A DNA stretch of 64,000 bases from DASZTU01 sp035493835 (GTDB lineage Bacteria; Pseudomonadota; Alphaproteobacteria; Rhizobiales; Devosiaceae): assembly GCA_035493835.1 (NCBI GenBank), contig DATJHO010000016.1:62001-126000 (forward strand), read 5' to 3'. Of this stretch, positions 24,000-33,532 are shown in pieces (position 1 is the first letter of the stretch; every line of letters starts with the position of its first letter). A model generated the notes under the pieces. It was not told the DNA's origin and searched no databases. It saw only the letters and a program-made list of their open reading frames with translations. Position numbers and translations under genes: made by a program.

Positions 24000-26123
24000 C
24001 CTCACCCGCGGGTGCACCTCGGTCTGGCTCATCACCACCGTCTGCGGACGGAAGCGCTCGACGATGGCGCGCACATGTGGCCGCACCGAGGGCGAGGTGA
24101 TGAGCACCGGCAGTTCGCCCTGCTGGGCGGCCTGCTCAAAACCCTTTTGCACCCCGACGATGAATTGCTGCAGCCGCGACGGCGCCATCGCCAGATGCCT
24201 GTTGTCGCCGTCCCCGACCATCGCCTCGGCGAAGTCGCGCTCCCATTGCGGGGAGAGCGTTAGCAGCGGCAGGTTGCCATCGGGGCCGAGATTGGCGGCG
24301 CAGATCTGGCGGGCAAGACGCGCCCGTACATGTTCGACGATGGCCTGGCTCGAACGGCCGGCGGCGGCAACTTCGGCAATACCTTCGAGCACCGTTGGCA
24401 GGTCGCGGATGGAGATACGCTCGGCCAGCAGCATCTGCAGCACGCGCTGGATGCCGGAGATCGAGATGTGGCTCGGAACGATGTCCTCGATCAGCTTCTG
24501 CTGATCCTTGCTCAGGCCGGCGAGCAGGGTCTGCACGTTCACATAGCTGAGGAGTTCGGCAACGTTTGCCTTCAGCACCTCGGTCAGATGGGTCGAAATC
24601 ACCGTCGAGGGGTCGATGATCGAGTAGCCCTTGAGCTCGGCCTCGTCGCGCATTCCCGGATCGATCCAGGTTGCCGGCAGGCCGAAGGTCGGCTCGGTGG
24701 TGTGATAGCCGGGGAGCGAGATCGGCTTGCCCGAGGGATCCATGATCATCAGTTCGGCGGCGCGCACATGGCCCTTGCCGGATTCCACTTCCTTGATCCG
24801 GATCCGGTACTCGTTGGGCTCGAGCTGCATGTTGTCCAGGATGCGAACCGGCGGCATGACGAAGCCGAGATCGCTCGCCAATTGCCGGCGCAACGCCTTG
24901 ATCTGTTCCGTCAGCCGGTCGTTGCCGCCGTCGTCCTCCTTGACGAGGCTGAGCAGGCCGTAGCCGAGCTCGAGCTTCAGCTCGTCGATCTTGAGGCTTT
25001 CCTTGATCGGGCCGTCTTCATTGCTCGCGAGCGGCGTTCCCTCGGCTGGCTTGGCGGCGTTGGTGACGGCCTCGATTGCCGCCCTCGCCGTTGCAGCAAC
25101 CTTGGTCTTGTTTGAGCGGAAGGCGAGGTAGCCGGCGCCGCCGGCGACAGCGAGGAACGGGATAAAGGGCATGCCGGGCAGCAGCGCCATCAGTGTCATG
25201 ACGGCAGCCGACATGCCAAGTGCCTTGGGATAGCCGGTGAACTGGGCCACCAGCGCCTTGTCGGCGCTGCCGGCCACGCCCGCCTTGGAGACCAGCAGGC
25301 CCGCGGCGGTCGAAACGATCAGCGAGGGGATCTGGCTGACGAGGCCGTCACCGACGGTCAGCAGCGTATAATTGTTGCCGGCCTGCTGGAAGCTGAGGCC
25401 TTCCTGCAGCACGCCGATGATCATGCCGGCGATGATGTTGATGAAGGTGATCAGGAGGCCGGCGATGGCGTCGCCGCGCACGAACTTGCTGGCGCCGTCC
25501 ATGTTGCCGAAGAAGGCGCTTTCGGCCTCGAGATTGGCGCGGCGCTTCTTGGCCTCCGCCTCTTTGATGAGGCCGGAGGAAAGGTCGGCGTCGATCGCCA
25601 TCTGCTTGCCGGGCATGGCATCGAGGCTAAAGCGCGCCGCGACTTCCGCGATACGGCCCGAACCCTTGGTGATGACGACGAAGTTGACGATCACCAGGAT
25701 CGCGAACACCACGACGCCGATGACGAAATTGCCGCGCATGATGAACTGGCCGAAGGCCTGGATCACATGCCCGGCGGCGTCGGTGCCGGTGTGGCCGTTG
25801 GAGAGGATGAGGCGGGTCGAGGCTAGGTTCAGCGCCAGCCGCATCATCGCGGCGATCAGCAGCACCGTCGGGAAGGAGGAGAATTCGAGCGGTGTCTGGA
25901 TGAACAGCGCCGTCATCAGGATCAAGACCGAAAAGACGATAGAGATCGCCAGCAGAAGGTCGAGCAGCATCGCCGGCATCGGCAGGATGAGCACGACGAT
26001 GATCGCCATGACGCCGATCGCCAGCGCGATGTCGGTCGAGCGCAGGAGATCCGAGACCTCCCTGAGGGTCGGGAGCTTGAGGCCGGAAAGCGGGTTGCCG
26101 CCGCTATTGGAGAGATCAGCCAT
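23976..26123 (-). CDS. flhA: Flagellar export gate protein FlhA
   Basis: 715 residues. FlhA forms the nonameric ring of the flagellar type III secretion gate. The N-terminal half has about eight membrane helices (residues 30-330) with the FHIPEP-family signature RLALNLASTRLIL (about 95-107) and a cytoplasmic loop with KGSGRIAEVAARFSLDAMPGKQMAID. The C-terminal half is the soluble substrate- and chaperone-docking domain. It is the last gene of the fliF-fliG-fliH-fliN-flbD-flhA run on this strand, separated from flbD by a palindromic element. Confidence 0.97.
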   Translation of the reverse strand: MADLSNSGGNPLSGLKLPTLREVSDLLRSTDIALAIGVMAIIVVLILPMPAMLLDLLLAISIVFSVLILMTALFIQTPLEFSSFPTVLLIAAMMRLALNLASTRLILSNGHTGTDAAGHVIQAFGQFIMRGNFVIGVVVFAILVIVNFVVITKGSGRIAEVAARFSLDAMPGKQMAIDADLSSGLIKEAEAKKRRANLEAESAFFGNMDGASKFVRGDAIAGLLITFINIIAGMIIGVLQEGLSFQQAGNNYTLLTVGDGLVSQIPSLIVSTAAGLLVSKAGVAGSADKALVAQFTGYPKALGMSAAVMTLMALLPGMPFIPFLAVAGGAGYLAFRSNKTKVAATARAAIEAVTNAAKPAEGTPLASNEDGPIKESLKIDELKLELGYGLLSLVKEDDGGNDRLTEQIKALRRQLASDLGFVMPPVRILDNMQLEPNEYRIRIKEVESGKGHVRAAELMIMDPSGKPISLPGYHTTEPTFGLPATWIDPGMRDEAELKGYSIIDPSTVISTHLTEVLKANVAELLSYVNVQTLLAGLSKDQQKLIEDIVPSHISISGIQRVLQMLLAERISIRDLPTVLEGIAEVAAAGRSSQAIVEHVRARLARQICAANLGPDGNLPLLTLSPQWERDFAEAMVGDGDNRHLAMAPSRLQQFIVGVQKGFEQAAQQGELPVLITSPSVRPHVRAIVERFRPQTVVMSQTEVHPRVRLKTVGAV

Positions 26124-26144
26124 GCGTCACCCGCTATTGGAGCT

Positions 26145-26248
26145 CACAACCTTCCCAACCTCCCCCGAGGGGGGAAGCTATCGAGGCATTTCGGGAAGCG
26201 TCTTGCCGGCCCGGCTGGCCGGCACCTTCCCCCGGCGGGGGAAGGAAA
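26145..26248. repeat. Palindromic element between flbD and flhA
   Basis: CTTCCC..CCTCCCCCGAGGGGGGAAGC at 26152-26173 and ACCTTCCCCCGGCGGGGGAAGG at 26221-26242 are two tight hairpins, with an inner GCCGGCC..GGCCGGC pair. It resembles family A in style but not in sequence. Placed between two co-directional genes, it could trim the operon message ahead of flhA. Confidence 0.65.
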
Positions 26249-26275
26249 GAATCGCAGAAAGAACGATTTAAATTA

Positions 26276-27649
<1,374 letters not shown>

Positions 27650-27662
27650 GTGTCCACTCCTC

Positions 27663-28001
27663 TCATGTTGCCTTGATGATTTCGGTCATGGTGACGCCGA
27701 GGCGGTTCTCGACGAGCACGATCTCCCCGCGTGCCACCAAACGTTCGTTGACGTATATCTCAACGGCCTCCCCGACCTGCCGGTCGAGCTCGATGACGGT
27801 GCCGATGTCCATCTTGAGGAGGCCGGCGACCGGCATCTTGGTGCGGCCCAGCACGACGGAGATGCGTACGGGAACGTCGAAGACCGCTTCGAGATCGGCA
27901 GCGGTGCGCTCACCGGCCGGCACGGCCTGGTTGGCGCTGCTGGCATGCATTTCCTCGAAGGTCACGCCGGTTCCTGCGCCGGATTGCGGTTCGTCGGCCA
28001 T
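27663..28001 (-). CDS. fliN: Flagellar motor switch protein FliN
   Basis: 112 residues: a variable N-terminal 35 residues, then one SpoA (C-ring) domain containing FDVPVRISVVLGRTKMPV, GTVIELDRQVGEAVEIYVN and GEIVLVENRLGVTMTEI. FliN forms the C-ring base and docks FliH-FliI. Its ATG overlaps the fliH stop as ATGA, and flbD follows 13 bases later. FliM is not in this window. Confidence 0.95.
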   Translation of the reverse strand: MADEPQSGAGTGVTFEEMHASSANQAVPAGERTAADLEAVFDVPVRISVVLGRTKMPVAGLLKMDIGTVIELDRQVGEAVEIYVNERLVARGEIVLVENRLGVTMTEIIKAT

Positions 28002-28639
28002 CAGGTGATCTCCTCTTCTTGTTGCTTGTTGTTTGTGGCGAGGTAGGCGGCGATGCGGGCATCGATCGCCGCGGAAATTGCGGCCTCATCGCGGACGAGG
28101 CCTCCGTCGGCCCATTCGATACGGCCATCGCCGAGGGTGATGTCGGGATCGCCCATGACGATCAGCCGGCCGGTAAACCCGCTGGTGGCGATCCGCGCGC
28201 TCGCGATGTCGCGCATCGCATCGGCGAGGTCCGGATGGCAGCGAATGACCAGATGGGGCACGCCGTCGAGCGAAGACAGGCAATCGATCAACAGGGCCTC
28301 GAGTTCGGCAGCGGGCTGCTTTGCAAGAAGCGCCGCCGCGAGCTTGCGGCCGACCGTCGAGGCAAGCTCAATCGCTTCCCGGCGCCTCGCGCTGCCATAC
28401 TGGTCCACCTGGGCGAGCAGGGCGGCAGCGCGTCCTCCCAGCGCATCGGCGGCCTGGGCGAGGGACCTGGCCGAGGTGGCCGCGGCCGAATGCTCGCCGG
28501 CCGCGACGCCATCGGCATAGCCGGCATTGCGAGCCTGCTGCTGCAGTTCGGCGCGGGCGGCCTCGCTCATCAGCAGGCCCGACGGCGGCTGGTCGCGGAG
28601 ATCGAGGTCGAAGGTGAATTTGGCGGGCGCTGCCGGCAT
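28001..28639 (-). CDS. fliH: Flagellar assembly protein FliH
   Basis: 212 residues. FliH is the dimeric stator of FliI, holding the ATPase at the export gate. The sequence is weakly conserved but has the pattern of the family: a polar N-terminus, an Ala/Gln-rich helical middle (about 25-100), and a C-terminal domain with VIRCHPDLADAM and GDPDITLGDGRIEWADGGLV, as in FliH/YscL-type proteins. It lies between fliG and fliN, 3 bases after fliG and overlapping fliN by a base. Confidence 0.9.
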   Translation of the reverse strand: MPAAPAKFTFDLDLRDQPPSGLLMSEAARAELQQQARNAGYADGVAAGEHSAAATSARSLAQAADALGGRAAALLAQVDQYGSARRREAIELASTVGRKLAAALLAKQPAAELEALLIDCLSSLDGVPHLVIRCHPDLADAMRDIASARIATSGFTGRLIVMGDPDITLGDGRIEWADGGLVRDEAAISAAIDARIAAYLATNNKQQEEEIT

Positions 28640-28642
28640 GGG

Positions 28643-29761
28643 TCAGGCCACCATTTCTTCGTTGCTGCGGTTCTTGTTGATGAGGATCTCGCCGCGGGCG
28701 GCCATGTCCTTGGCCATGTTGACCATCTTGCTCTGGGACTCATCGACGTCCTTCAGCCGCACGGGGCCAAGCGATTCCATGTCGTCCTTGAGCAGCTTGG
28801 CGGAGCGCGCCGACATATTGGCGAAGAAGGCTTCCTTGGCCTCGGCGTTGGCGCCCTTGAGGGCGAGCGCCAGCTCCTTCTTGTCCATCTTCTGCAGCAG
28901 CGTCTGGATGGCGGCGGCATCGAGCCGGCTAAGGTCCTCGAAGGTGAACATCAGCGCCTTGATCCGCTCGGCGTCGTCGCGAGCCTTGTCCTCGAGCGAA
29001 TTGATGAACCGCGCTTCGGTCTGGCGGTCGAAAGCGTTGAAGATCTCGGCCATCTGCTCGTGGCTGTCGCGACGCTTGGTCGTAGTCAGCGTCGACATGA
29101 ATTCGGTACGCAGGGTGTTCTCGATCTTCTCGAGGATATCCTTCTGCACCGGATCGAGCCCGAGCATGCGCTGGATGACATCGAGCGCGAGGCCCTCGGG
29201 TAGCGCGGCCAGCACCTTGCTGGCGTGCTCTGTCTGCAGCTTGGAGAGGATAACGGCGACGGTCTGCGGATACTCGTTCTTGAGATAGGTCGCGAGCACG
29301 TCTTCCTGCACGTTGGAAAGCTTTTCCCACATGTTGCGGCCGGCCGGACCACGGATCTCCTCCATGATCGAATCGACCCGGTCCTGCGGCAGGAACGAGA
29401 GCAGCAGCCGCTCCGTGGTCTCGGACGTGCCGGCGATGGTGCCGTTGGTCGAGATGCCGAGCACGAATTCGGCGAGGAGACTGTCGAGCATGTCCTTGGT
29501 GATGGGGCCGAGGCCCGCCATGGCCCGGGACAGGATCTTGATCTCGACGTCGTCGAGCTCGTTCCAGATCGGCTTGCCGTAATCCGGGCCGAGGGCCAGC
29601 AGCAGCACGGCGGCTTTTTCGCTGCCGCTGAGAACGCGCTGGTTGGACGTATCGCCGAAGACGAGTTGCCTGCCGGGCGCCGTCGCCGGAGCAACGACCT
29701 GGGTACCGGCAACGGTGGCGGGAACCTGGGTGGTAAGTGGGGGAGTGGGGGGCATGGGCAT
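28643..29761 (-). CDS. fliG: Flagellar motor switch protein FliG
   Basis: 372 residues. FliG joins the MS ring (FliF) to the C-ring and faces the stators. The N-terminal domain begins at LSGSEKAAVLLLALG; the middle domain has the EHPQ-like segment KNEYPQTVAVILSKL (EH replaced by EY), and the C-terminal torque domain has MFTFEDLSRLDAAAIQTLL and the charged MDKKELALALKGANAEAKEAFF. About 35 extra N-terminal residues, rich in Pro and Thr, precede the family start. The ATG at 29761 shares one base with the fliF stop (TGATG); an ATG at 29755 is the alternative. Confidence 0.96.
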   Translation of the reverse strand: MPMPPTPPLTTQVPATVAGTQVVAPATAPGRQLVFGDTSNQRVLSGSEKAAVLLLALGPDYGKPIWNELDDVEIKILSRAMAGLGPITKDMLDSLLAEFVLGISTNGTIAGTSETTERLLLSFLPQDRVDSIMEEIRGPAGRNMWEKLSNVQEDVLATYLKNEYPQTVAVILSKLQTEHASKVLAALPEGLALDVIQRMLGLDPVQKDILEKIENTLRTEFMSTLTTTKRRDSHEQMAEIFNAFDRQTEARFINSLEDKARDDAERIKALMFTFEDLSRLDAAAIQTLLQKMDKKELALALKGANAEAKEAFFANMSARSAKLLKDDMESLGPVRLKDVDESQSKMVNMAKDMAARGEILINKNRSNEEMVA

Positions 29762-31365
29762 CACGCTGCGTTATTGAGCCAGTCGCGGACGATCAGCGCG
29801 GCCTGCTTGGGGTTTTCTTCGACGAGCGTGCCGACCGTCTTGAGCGTCTGCAGCTGGGCCTCGCCCATTAATCTGGCGTCGTCCACCAGCGTCGGGCCGT
29901 TCGCGTGATCGACCACTTCGCCGGCGATTTGCGGCACGGGCGCCAGTTCGGCGCTGGACGGCAGGGCGAGCGGCTTTTCCGGCATCAGCACCCGCTTGAG
30001 CAGCGGACGCATGACGAAGAACACCAGGGCCAAGGCGATCAACAGGGTCACCAGCATCTGCGCCCCATTGATCAGGTCGTCGCGGGTGAAGTCGAAGAGG
30101 CCCGGGCCGGACGCACCTGCATCCGCCGCGGTCGGTCCCTGCGCAAACTGCAGGTTGACGACCTGGATGGAGTCGCCGCGGGCCTGATCGAAGCCGACCG
30201 CCGATTGCACCAGGGATTTGATCTGGTCGAGCTGGGCCTGCGGGCGCGGCTGGTAAGTCTGACTGCCCCTGCCATTGGCGACGTAGTTGCCGTCAACGAG
30301 AACCGCGACGGAGAGCCGCTTGAGGCCGCCCGGGCCGGCGATCGAGGTCTGCGTGGTCTTGGAGATCTCGTAATTGGTGGTTTCGTCGTCGGTGGCGCCG
30401 TTTTGGCTGGCCTGGCCATTGGCGCTCTGCGCCGCGCCGGGGAGCGAATTGGACACCGTGACCGCGCCGTTCGAGCCGGGACCACTGGAGGAGTTGTTGA
30501 CCTGCCGGGTCTGGGTAGAGCGGACAACCTGCCCGTTGGGGTCGAAAGTTTCCGAAGTCGTGGTCGAGCGATCGAGATTGAGCTCGGCGCTGACCTGCAC
30601 CCGCGCCCGTCCCGGCCCGACGATGTTGTTGAGCAGGTCCTCGATGCGCTGGGTCAGTCGGCTCTCGATGCCCGAAGTCTGATCCTGCGCGTCACCACTC
30701 AAATCGGGGCTGCCGTCATCGCCGCCGCCCGAGGCCAGCAGCTGGCCGGAATCATCGACGATGGCGACACGGTTGGGGGTGAGACCCTCGACCGCTGCCG
30801 CAACCAGATGCTGGATGGCATGGATTTCGCCGGACGAGAGTTCGCCCCGAACCGTCAGCACGATCGAGGCGGTGGGATCTTTCTGGTCGCGGCTGAACAG
30901 CTCGCGCTGCGGCAGCACCAGGTGAACTCGTGCCGCCTTGATGCGGTTGAGTGACATGATCGTGCGGGCCAACTCGCCTTCGAGCGCCCGGACATTGTCG
31001 ATGTTCTGGACAAAGCTGGTTTCGCCGAGGCTGCTCTGCTTGTCGAAGATTTCGTATCCGACCTGGCCCTTGGAGGGCAGGCCATCACCCGCCAGCGTCA
31101 TCCGAACCGATGTCACCTGGTCGCGCGGCACTGAGATAGTGCTGCCGTCGCCGACCAATTCGAACGGGACGTTCATGGTCTGCAATTCTTTGGTGATCGC
31201 CGCCGAATCATCGAGCGACAGATCGGTGTAAAGCGGCGCCATCGATGGACTTGAAACTCGCATCACCAGGAAGGCGAAGAACCCGAGCATCAAGACGGCC
31301 ACAACCGCCATCGCCGCGACCCGGGCTACGCCCAGGCGATTTAAAAACTGAGTAAGGTTAGTCAC
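29761..31365 (-). CDS. fliF: Flagellar MS-ring protein FliF
   Basis: 534 residues. FliF forms the membrane ring on which the flagellum is built. Two membrane helices flank the periplasmic part (about 15-37 and 433-455). Ring-building motifs include YTDLSLDDSAAITKELQ, PSKGQVGYEIFDKQ, RTIMSLNRIKAARVHLVLP and a long Ser/Asn-rich insert at about 290-345. The C-terminal tail that binds FliG is present. The start is GTG at 31365. It is the first gene of the operon running to flhA, with a CtrA-like box 75 bases upstream. Confidence 0.97.
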   Translation of the reverse strand: MTNLTQFLNRLGVARVAAMAVVAVLMLGFFAFLVMRVSSPSMAPLYTDLSLDDSAAITKELQTMNVPFELVGDGSTISVPRDQVTSVRMTLAGDGLPSKGQVGYEIFDKQSSLGETSFVQNIDNVRALEGELARTIMSLNRIKAARVHLVLPQRELFSRDQKDPTASIVLTVRGELSSGEIHAIQHLVAAAVEGLTPNRVAIVDDSGQLLASGGGDDGSPDLSGDAQDQTSGIESRLTQRIEDLLNNIVGPGRARVQVSAELNLDRSTTTSETFDPNGQVVRSTQTRQVNNSSSGPGSNGAVTVSNSLPGAAQSANGQASQNGATDDETTNYEISKTTQTSIAGPGGLKRLSVAVLVDGNYVANGRGSQTYQPRPQAQLDQIKSLVQSAVGFDQARGDSIQVVNLQFAQGPTAADAGASGPGLFDFTRDDLINGAQMLVTLLIALALVFFVMRPLLKRVLMPEKPLALPSSAELAPVPQIAGEVVDHANGPTLVDDARLMGEAQLQTLKTVGTLVEENPKQAALIVRDWLNNAA

Positions 31366-31439
31366 GCCGCCGAGCCCCAGACACGAAGCGGGTGCGAATT
31401 TTGCCCGCTATCGATGGGCAAGTTTTACCTATCGGATAG

Positions 31440-31454
31440 TAAACAAGTCCTTAA
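31440..31454. promoter_or_regulatory. CtrA-like box upstream of fliF
   Basis: TAAA-N7-TTAA (plus strand; TTAA-N7-TTTA on the coding strand of fliF), seven of eight fixed bases of the CtrA box with the right spacing. It lies in the 31366-31508 gap between divergent fliF and GST genes. CtrA control of fliF operons is established in Caulobacter; binding here is inferred. Confidence 0.5.
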
Positions 31455-31508
31455 CGCGGGCTCGCAAAATGCGATAAGGGGGGCAGAATGTGCCTAGGAG
31501 ACAGGGCG

Positions 31509-32129
31509 TTGAAAATTTTGGGACGTGTCACCTCGATCAACGTGCGCAAGGTGATGTGGGCCGCGGACGAGCTCGGTCTGAGCTACGAGCGCGAGGATTG
31601 GGGACTGCCGATTCGGGATCCGGCGGTGCCGGAATTTTTGGCGCTCAATCCCAACGCCCTGGTGCCGGTGCTCATCGAGGACGGCTTCGTGTTGTGGGAA
31701 TCCCATCCCATCATGCGCTACCTCGCCGAGCAGCATGACGGTGGACTGATCCCGCGTGACGCCCGTGCCCGCGCGCTGATGGAGCAGTGGCTCGGCTGGC
31801 AGGCGACGGAACTGACGACCAGTTGGGCCTACGCCTTCCGCGCCCTCGGGCGGCCCACCCCCGGCTATGACGATCCGGGCCGCATCGACGCCTCGATCGC
31901 CGCATGGTCGAAGAAGATGGCAATTCTCGAAGGGCAGCTCGCGGACGGCCGGCCTTATGTCAACGGAGCTGAGTTCTCGCTGGCCGATATCGCCCTCGGC
32001 GTTTCGGTGCATCGCTGGGTGAGGACGCCGTTCGACCGACCGGCGCCGCTGCCGGCCCTTGAGGCGTATTACGAGCGGTTGCGTGTGCGTCCCGCCGCCT
32101 CGGCCTATCTGGGGCCCGAGACGCCCTGA
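31509..32129 (+). CDS. Glutathione S-transferase family protein
   Basis: 206 residues. N-terminal thioredoxin-fold domain with KILGRVTSINVRKVMWAADE (Ser in place of Tyr/Cys near the usual catalytic position), the cis-Pro in NPNALVPVLIEDG and the glutathione-binding WESHPIMRYLAE; C-terminal all-helical domain with the conserved FSLADIALG capping box. This set suggests a theta/zeta-like GST that conjugates glutathione to electrophiles in the cytosol. TTG at 31509 with TAGGAG eight bases before it is preferred over ATG at 31488, which has no clear ribosome site. Divergent from fliF. Confidence 0.85.
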   Translation: MKILGRVTSINVRKVMWAADELGLSYEREDWGLPIRDPAVPEFLALNPNALVPVLIEDGFVLWESHPIMRYLAEQHDGGLIPRDARARALMEQWLGWQATELTTSWAYAFRALGRPTPGYDDPGRIDASIAAWSKKMAILEGQLADGRPYVNGAEFSLADIALGVSVHRWVRTPFDRPAPLPALEAYYERLRVRPAASAYLGPETP

Positions 32130-32135
32130 AACGCG

Positions 32136-32164
32136 AAAAACCCGCCGCGGCAGGGCCGGGCGGG
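32136..32164 (-). terminator. Stem-loop with T tract on the minus strand
   Basis: CCCGCC..GGCGGG arms (32141-32146 with 32158-32163) with TTTTT following on the minus strand. It could end leftward transcription from sciP; for the GST gene on the plus strand it has only ATTTC after the stem. Confidence 0.55.
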
Positions 32165-32191
32165 ATTTCGTGCGATGGGAACGTGCGGCCT

Positions 32192-32295
32192 GGGGCGTTT
32201 CCAGGAAAAGTGGTCACCACTTTCCCGGTTCGGAAACGTGATACAGCAAGGAAGTGGAGTCGTTCAGCGTTTCCTTGAAACGATGGACGGCTCCA
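32192..32295 (-). repeat. Dispersed palindromic element, family B copy 4 (inverted)
   Basis: The reverse complement aligns with 357-466, 14693-14799 and 47029-47136: GGCGTTTCCAGGAAAAGTGG, CCACTTTCCCGG, CGGAAACG and the terminal CGTTTCC..GGAAACG-type palindrome with one difference. Here it lies between convergent GST and sciP genes and does not supply a stop codon. Confidence 0.75.
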
Positions 32296-32297
32296 GA

Positions 32298-32576
32298 TCA
32301 GCCTTCGCGATAATGCTGAATCCAGGTCGTGCGCAGGCCGGCAAGACCATGTTTGTCGATTGCCGCCTGCCAATTCAGAAATTCATCGACGCTCAGCGTG
32401 TAGCGGGCGCAAGCCTCTTCGAGGCTCAACAAGCCGCCGCGTACGGCTGCCACCACTTCCGCCTTGCGCCTGATAACCCACCGCCGCGTATTCTTCGGGG
32501 GGAGATCCGCAATAGTCAACGGACTCCCATCCGGCCCGATTACGTACTTGACGCGGGGACGCATTTGTACGGTCAT
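32298..32576 (-). CDS. sciP: SciP/DUF1153 transcriptional regulator
   Basis: 92 residues. SciP is a small helix-turn-helix protein which in Caulobacter binds CtrA and blocks transcription of CtrA-dependent genes, resetting the circuit each cycle. The family core is almost unchanged here: RVKYVIGPDGSPLTIADLPP, RRWVIRRKAEVVAAVRGGLL, SLEEACARYTLSVDEFLNW and HGLAGLRTT near the end. ATG at 32576. Its neighbours are the fliF operon and fliK-flgD, both expected CtrA targets. A TTAA-N7-CTAA sequence about 50 bases upstream may place it under CtrA too. Confidence 0.93.
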   Translation of the reverse strand: MTVQMRPRVKYVIGPDGSPLTIADLPPKNTRRWVIRRKAEVVAAVRGGLLSLEEACARYTLSVDEFLNWQAAIDKHGLAGLRTTWIQHYREG

Positions 32577-32624
32577 TTTACTCTCTACTGGACCTGACCA
32601 TCAGCCAGAAGACTAGCCCAGCGC

Positions 32625-32639
32625 GCTTAAAATTTGCCT
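32625..32639. promoter_or_regulatory. Possible CtrA box upstream of sciP
   Basis: TTAA-N7-CTAA, seven of eight fixed bases. It lies 49-63 bases before the sciP start on the minus strand. The nearby CCTAAG..CTTAGG pair (32635-32662) makes a larger dyad over the same place. Binding is inferred. Confidence 0.4.
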
Positions 32640-32716
32640 AAGGAGAAAGTTGCAATCGCTTAGGAACCTGCCGCCGCTTTTTCAATGTCTCACGCGAATC
32701 AGGGAGTTCGCGGCGA

Positions 32717-32754
32717 CTCGCGTCACCGCGCCGAGAGCGAGCGGGTGACGCGAG
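32717..32754. other. Perfect 11-base stem-loop after flgD
   Basis: CTCGCGTCACC (32717-32727) pairs with GGTGACGCGAG (32744-32754) around a 16-base loop. It lies 23 bases after the flgD stop on the minus strand. There is no T tract after it, so it could stabilise the message end rather than terminate. Confidence 0.7.
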
Positions 32755-32776
32755 ACGAGGAGCAGCAAGCGGCCTA

Positions 32777-33523
32777 TCAGGTGGAGCTGCCGGAGCTTGA
32801 GCCGGTGCTGGAACCTGTGTCACTGCCCGAGCCGGTGGCGGTACCGGTGCCAGTGGGGGAGCTTGCGGTGTCGGTCACCGAGGTGATGTCGGACAGATTG
32901 AACGTCTGGGAGCCCACGATCAGGGTCGGCTGGCTGCCCGACAGGTCGACGCCGCTGACAACGCCGGTCGTTTGGGTCGAGGCGTCCACATAGGTGCCGT
33001 CCGAGGTCTGGGCGCTGATGCTGATGGCGTAGGTGCCGTCCGGTTCCTGTGTGCCATCGGTCCCTTGGCCGTTCCAGGTGAATTGCTGGGTGCCGGCATC
33101 GAGCTGCCCGCTTTCGGCAAAGACCTGGTTGCCATTGGCATCCTTGACCGTCACGGTCACGTTCGCGGCCTGCGGCAGACTGAACTGCCAAACCGCCGCC
33201 CCGTTGCTCAAGTCGGAGTTGACCCCCGACGACGTCACGGTCTTGCCGATGTAGCTGACCGCAGCGTTGGCGGAGGAATTCTGGCTCGACTGCACCAGGG
33301 TCTGCAAATAGCTGTTGCTCTGTATCTCCTGCTCGACCGAGGAGAATTGCACCAGTTGCGAGGTGAACTGGTTGGTATCCATCGGATCGAGCGGATCCTG
33401 GTTCTGCAACTGGGTGGTCAGCAGGTTCAGAAAGGTATCGTAATTGCCGGAGAGCGCACTCGCCGAATCGGTGGGGTCGCTGCTGCTGGAAGTGCTCGAG
33501 CCGGAAACGCTGCTGACAGTCAT
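32777..33523 (-). CDS. flgD: Flagellar hook capping protein FlgD
   Basis: 248 residues. FlgD forms the cap under which hook subunits assemble. The N-terminal signature is present: YDTFLNLLTTQLQNQDPLDPMD with FTSQLVQFSSVEQ (about 28-65). The middle has the FlgD Ig-like/tudor part with GKTVTSSG, VTVTVKDANGNQVF and TFTWNGQGTDGT-like segments (AGTQQFTWNGQGTDGTQEPD). The last 30 residues are an unusual tail of Ser, Gly and Thr. The gene is 9 bases after fliK. Confidence 0.93.
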   Translation of the reverse strand: MTVSSVSGSSTSSSSDPTDSASALSGNYDTFLNLLTTQLQNQDPLDPMDTNQFTSQLVQFSSVEQEIQSNSYLQTLVQSSQNSSANAAVSYIGKTVTSSGVNSDLSNGAAVWQFSLPQAANVTVTVKDANGNQVFAESGQLDAGTQQFTWNGQGTDGTQEPDGTYAISISAQTSDGTYVDASTQTTGVVSGVDLSGSQPTLIVGSQTFNLSDITSVTDTASSPTGTGTATGSGSDTGSSTGSSSGSST

Positions 33524-33532
33524 GCTGTGCTC

